Positions 12,605 to 13,060 of a stretch of DNA of 13,060 nucleotides are shown here, in pieces; the first letter of the stretch is position 1; the number at the start of each line of letters is the position of its first letter. The notes beneath the pieces are model-generated. The model had not been told where the DNA came from. It worked only from the letters and a program-made list of their open reading frames with translations, and ran no database searches. The DNA is from an uncultured Nitrososphaerales archaeon (GTDB lineage Archaea; Thermoproteota; Nitrososphaeria; Nitrososphaerales; JAAOZN01). Made by a program: the position numbers and the translations under genes. The stretch lies in assembly GCA_938029515.1 (NCBI GenBank), contig CALJAQ010000028.1, positions 1-13,060 of the forward strand. Direction: 5' to 3'.

Positions 12605-13060
12605 TGACCATATATTACGATAGGCTTAGAAGGCTGCTGAACGTAAGCAGTATAGAAGAGTGTGTAGAGCGCCTACCATACCTAGGGTTAGACATAGAAG
12701 AGTATACTGAAGAGTGTATAAAAGTGGAGTATAACCCAAATAGACCAGACTTCTCAACCGATTACGGCATAGTAAGAGCGCTAAGAGGCCTCTTAGAGTT
12801 GGAGAAGGGCTGCCCAAGATACGCCGTCAACAGAAGCGGCCTTCTGATTCAAGTGGATTCAAGTGTGGAGAAGGTCAGACCATACATAGTTTCAGCGCTC
12901 ATAGAAGGTATCAATTTAGACGATGAGACGATAAGGCAGATTATAGCGATGCAGGAGGACTTGCATCAGTCAATAGGGCGTAGAAGAGCCAAGGTCTCGA
13001 TAGGCATACATAACTTTGATGTTCTTCAGCCCCCAATCCTCTACACCACTGAATCACCTG
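12604..13060 (+). CDS. pheT: phenylalanyl-tRNA synthetase beta subunit, N-terminal part (3' end outside the window)
   Basis: The first 152 codons of pheT, open to the right edge. GTG 12604-12606 shares its first base with the pheS stop, a one-base overlap that implies translational coupling and balanced subunit supply. The text matches the archaeal/eukaryotic beta subunit: EYNPNRPDFSTDYGIVRALRG, then RPYIVSALIEGINLDDETI, then IAMQEDLHQSIGRRRAKVSIGIHNFD and PPILYTT. This is the beginning of the B1/B3-B4 region; the B3/B4 editing site, which clears mischarged Tyr, and the catalytic-like domain lie outside the window. No frameshift is seen in the part present. Confidence 0.95.
   Translation, partial: MTIYYDRLRRLLNVSSIEECVERLPYLGLDIEEYTEECIKVEYNPNRPDFSTDYGIVRALRGLLELEKGCPRYAVNRSGLLIQVDSSVEKVRPYIVSALIEGINLDDETIRQIIAMQEDLHQSIGRRRAKVSIGIHNFDVLQPPILYTTESP

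Noticed and set aside
1..13060. Mobile elements, CRISPR arrays, defence or toxin-antitoxin genes
   Set aside because: No transposase or integrase, no regularly spaced repeats, and every sizeable frame is a core gene or a shadow of one.

Overview
The window is a stretch of archaeal chromosome, gene-dense and fairly balanced in base composition. It reads as archaeal because it carries the archaea-specific GatD/GatE amidotransferase, an ABCE1/Rli1 ribosome-recycling ATPase, the end of an ATP-dependent DNA ligase, a two-domain Cdc48, an archaeal PheS-PheT pair, TATA-box promoters close to starts, and frequent GTG/TTG starts. I lean weakly towards a TACK-type lineage (Thaumarchaeota/Aigarchaeota-like), mainly from the general look of the proteins. 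This cannot be settled without a tree.

Layout: (1) 2-661, plus strand: the 3' end of a DNA ligase gene and a small two-helix membrane protein. (2) 648-3976, minus strand: read from the right, an ArsR-type regulator, then Rli1, then a Trm5-family tRNA-G37 methyltransferase whose start overlaps the end of rli1. (3) 3977-4201: a divergent, AT-rich control region. (4) 4202-6889, plus strand: an Hsp20-cdc48 operon with a 15-base gap. (5) 6880-10972, minus strand: a SIMPL-domain envelope protein, then GatD and GatE, which make Gln-tRNA(Gln) by transamidation. (6) 11111-13060, plus strand: pheS and the start of pheT, overlapping by one base.

Most of the region is core translation machinery: aminoacylation (PheST), Gln-tRNA synthesis (GatDE), anticodon-loop methylation (Trm5) and ribosome recycling (Rli1). 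The most interesting part is the centre. A winged-helix regulator, built like the Pyrococcus heat-shock repressor Phr, is divergent from an Hsp20 plus AAA+ ATPase operon, and those are the two kinds of gene Phr represses. The hsp20 promoter carries several TTAACC/GGTTAA half-sites, including a perfect inverted pair over the predicted transcription start. I read this as a self-contained heat-shock or proteostasis module.

I see no mobile element, CRISPR array, rRNA or tRNA, and no convincing evidence of a wholly new system. The only gene-free stretch over about 200 bases is 3977-4201, described below.
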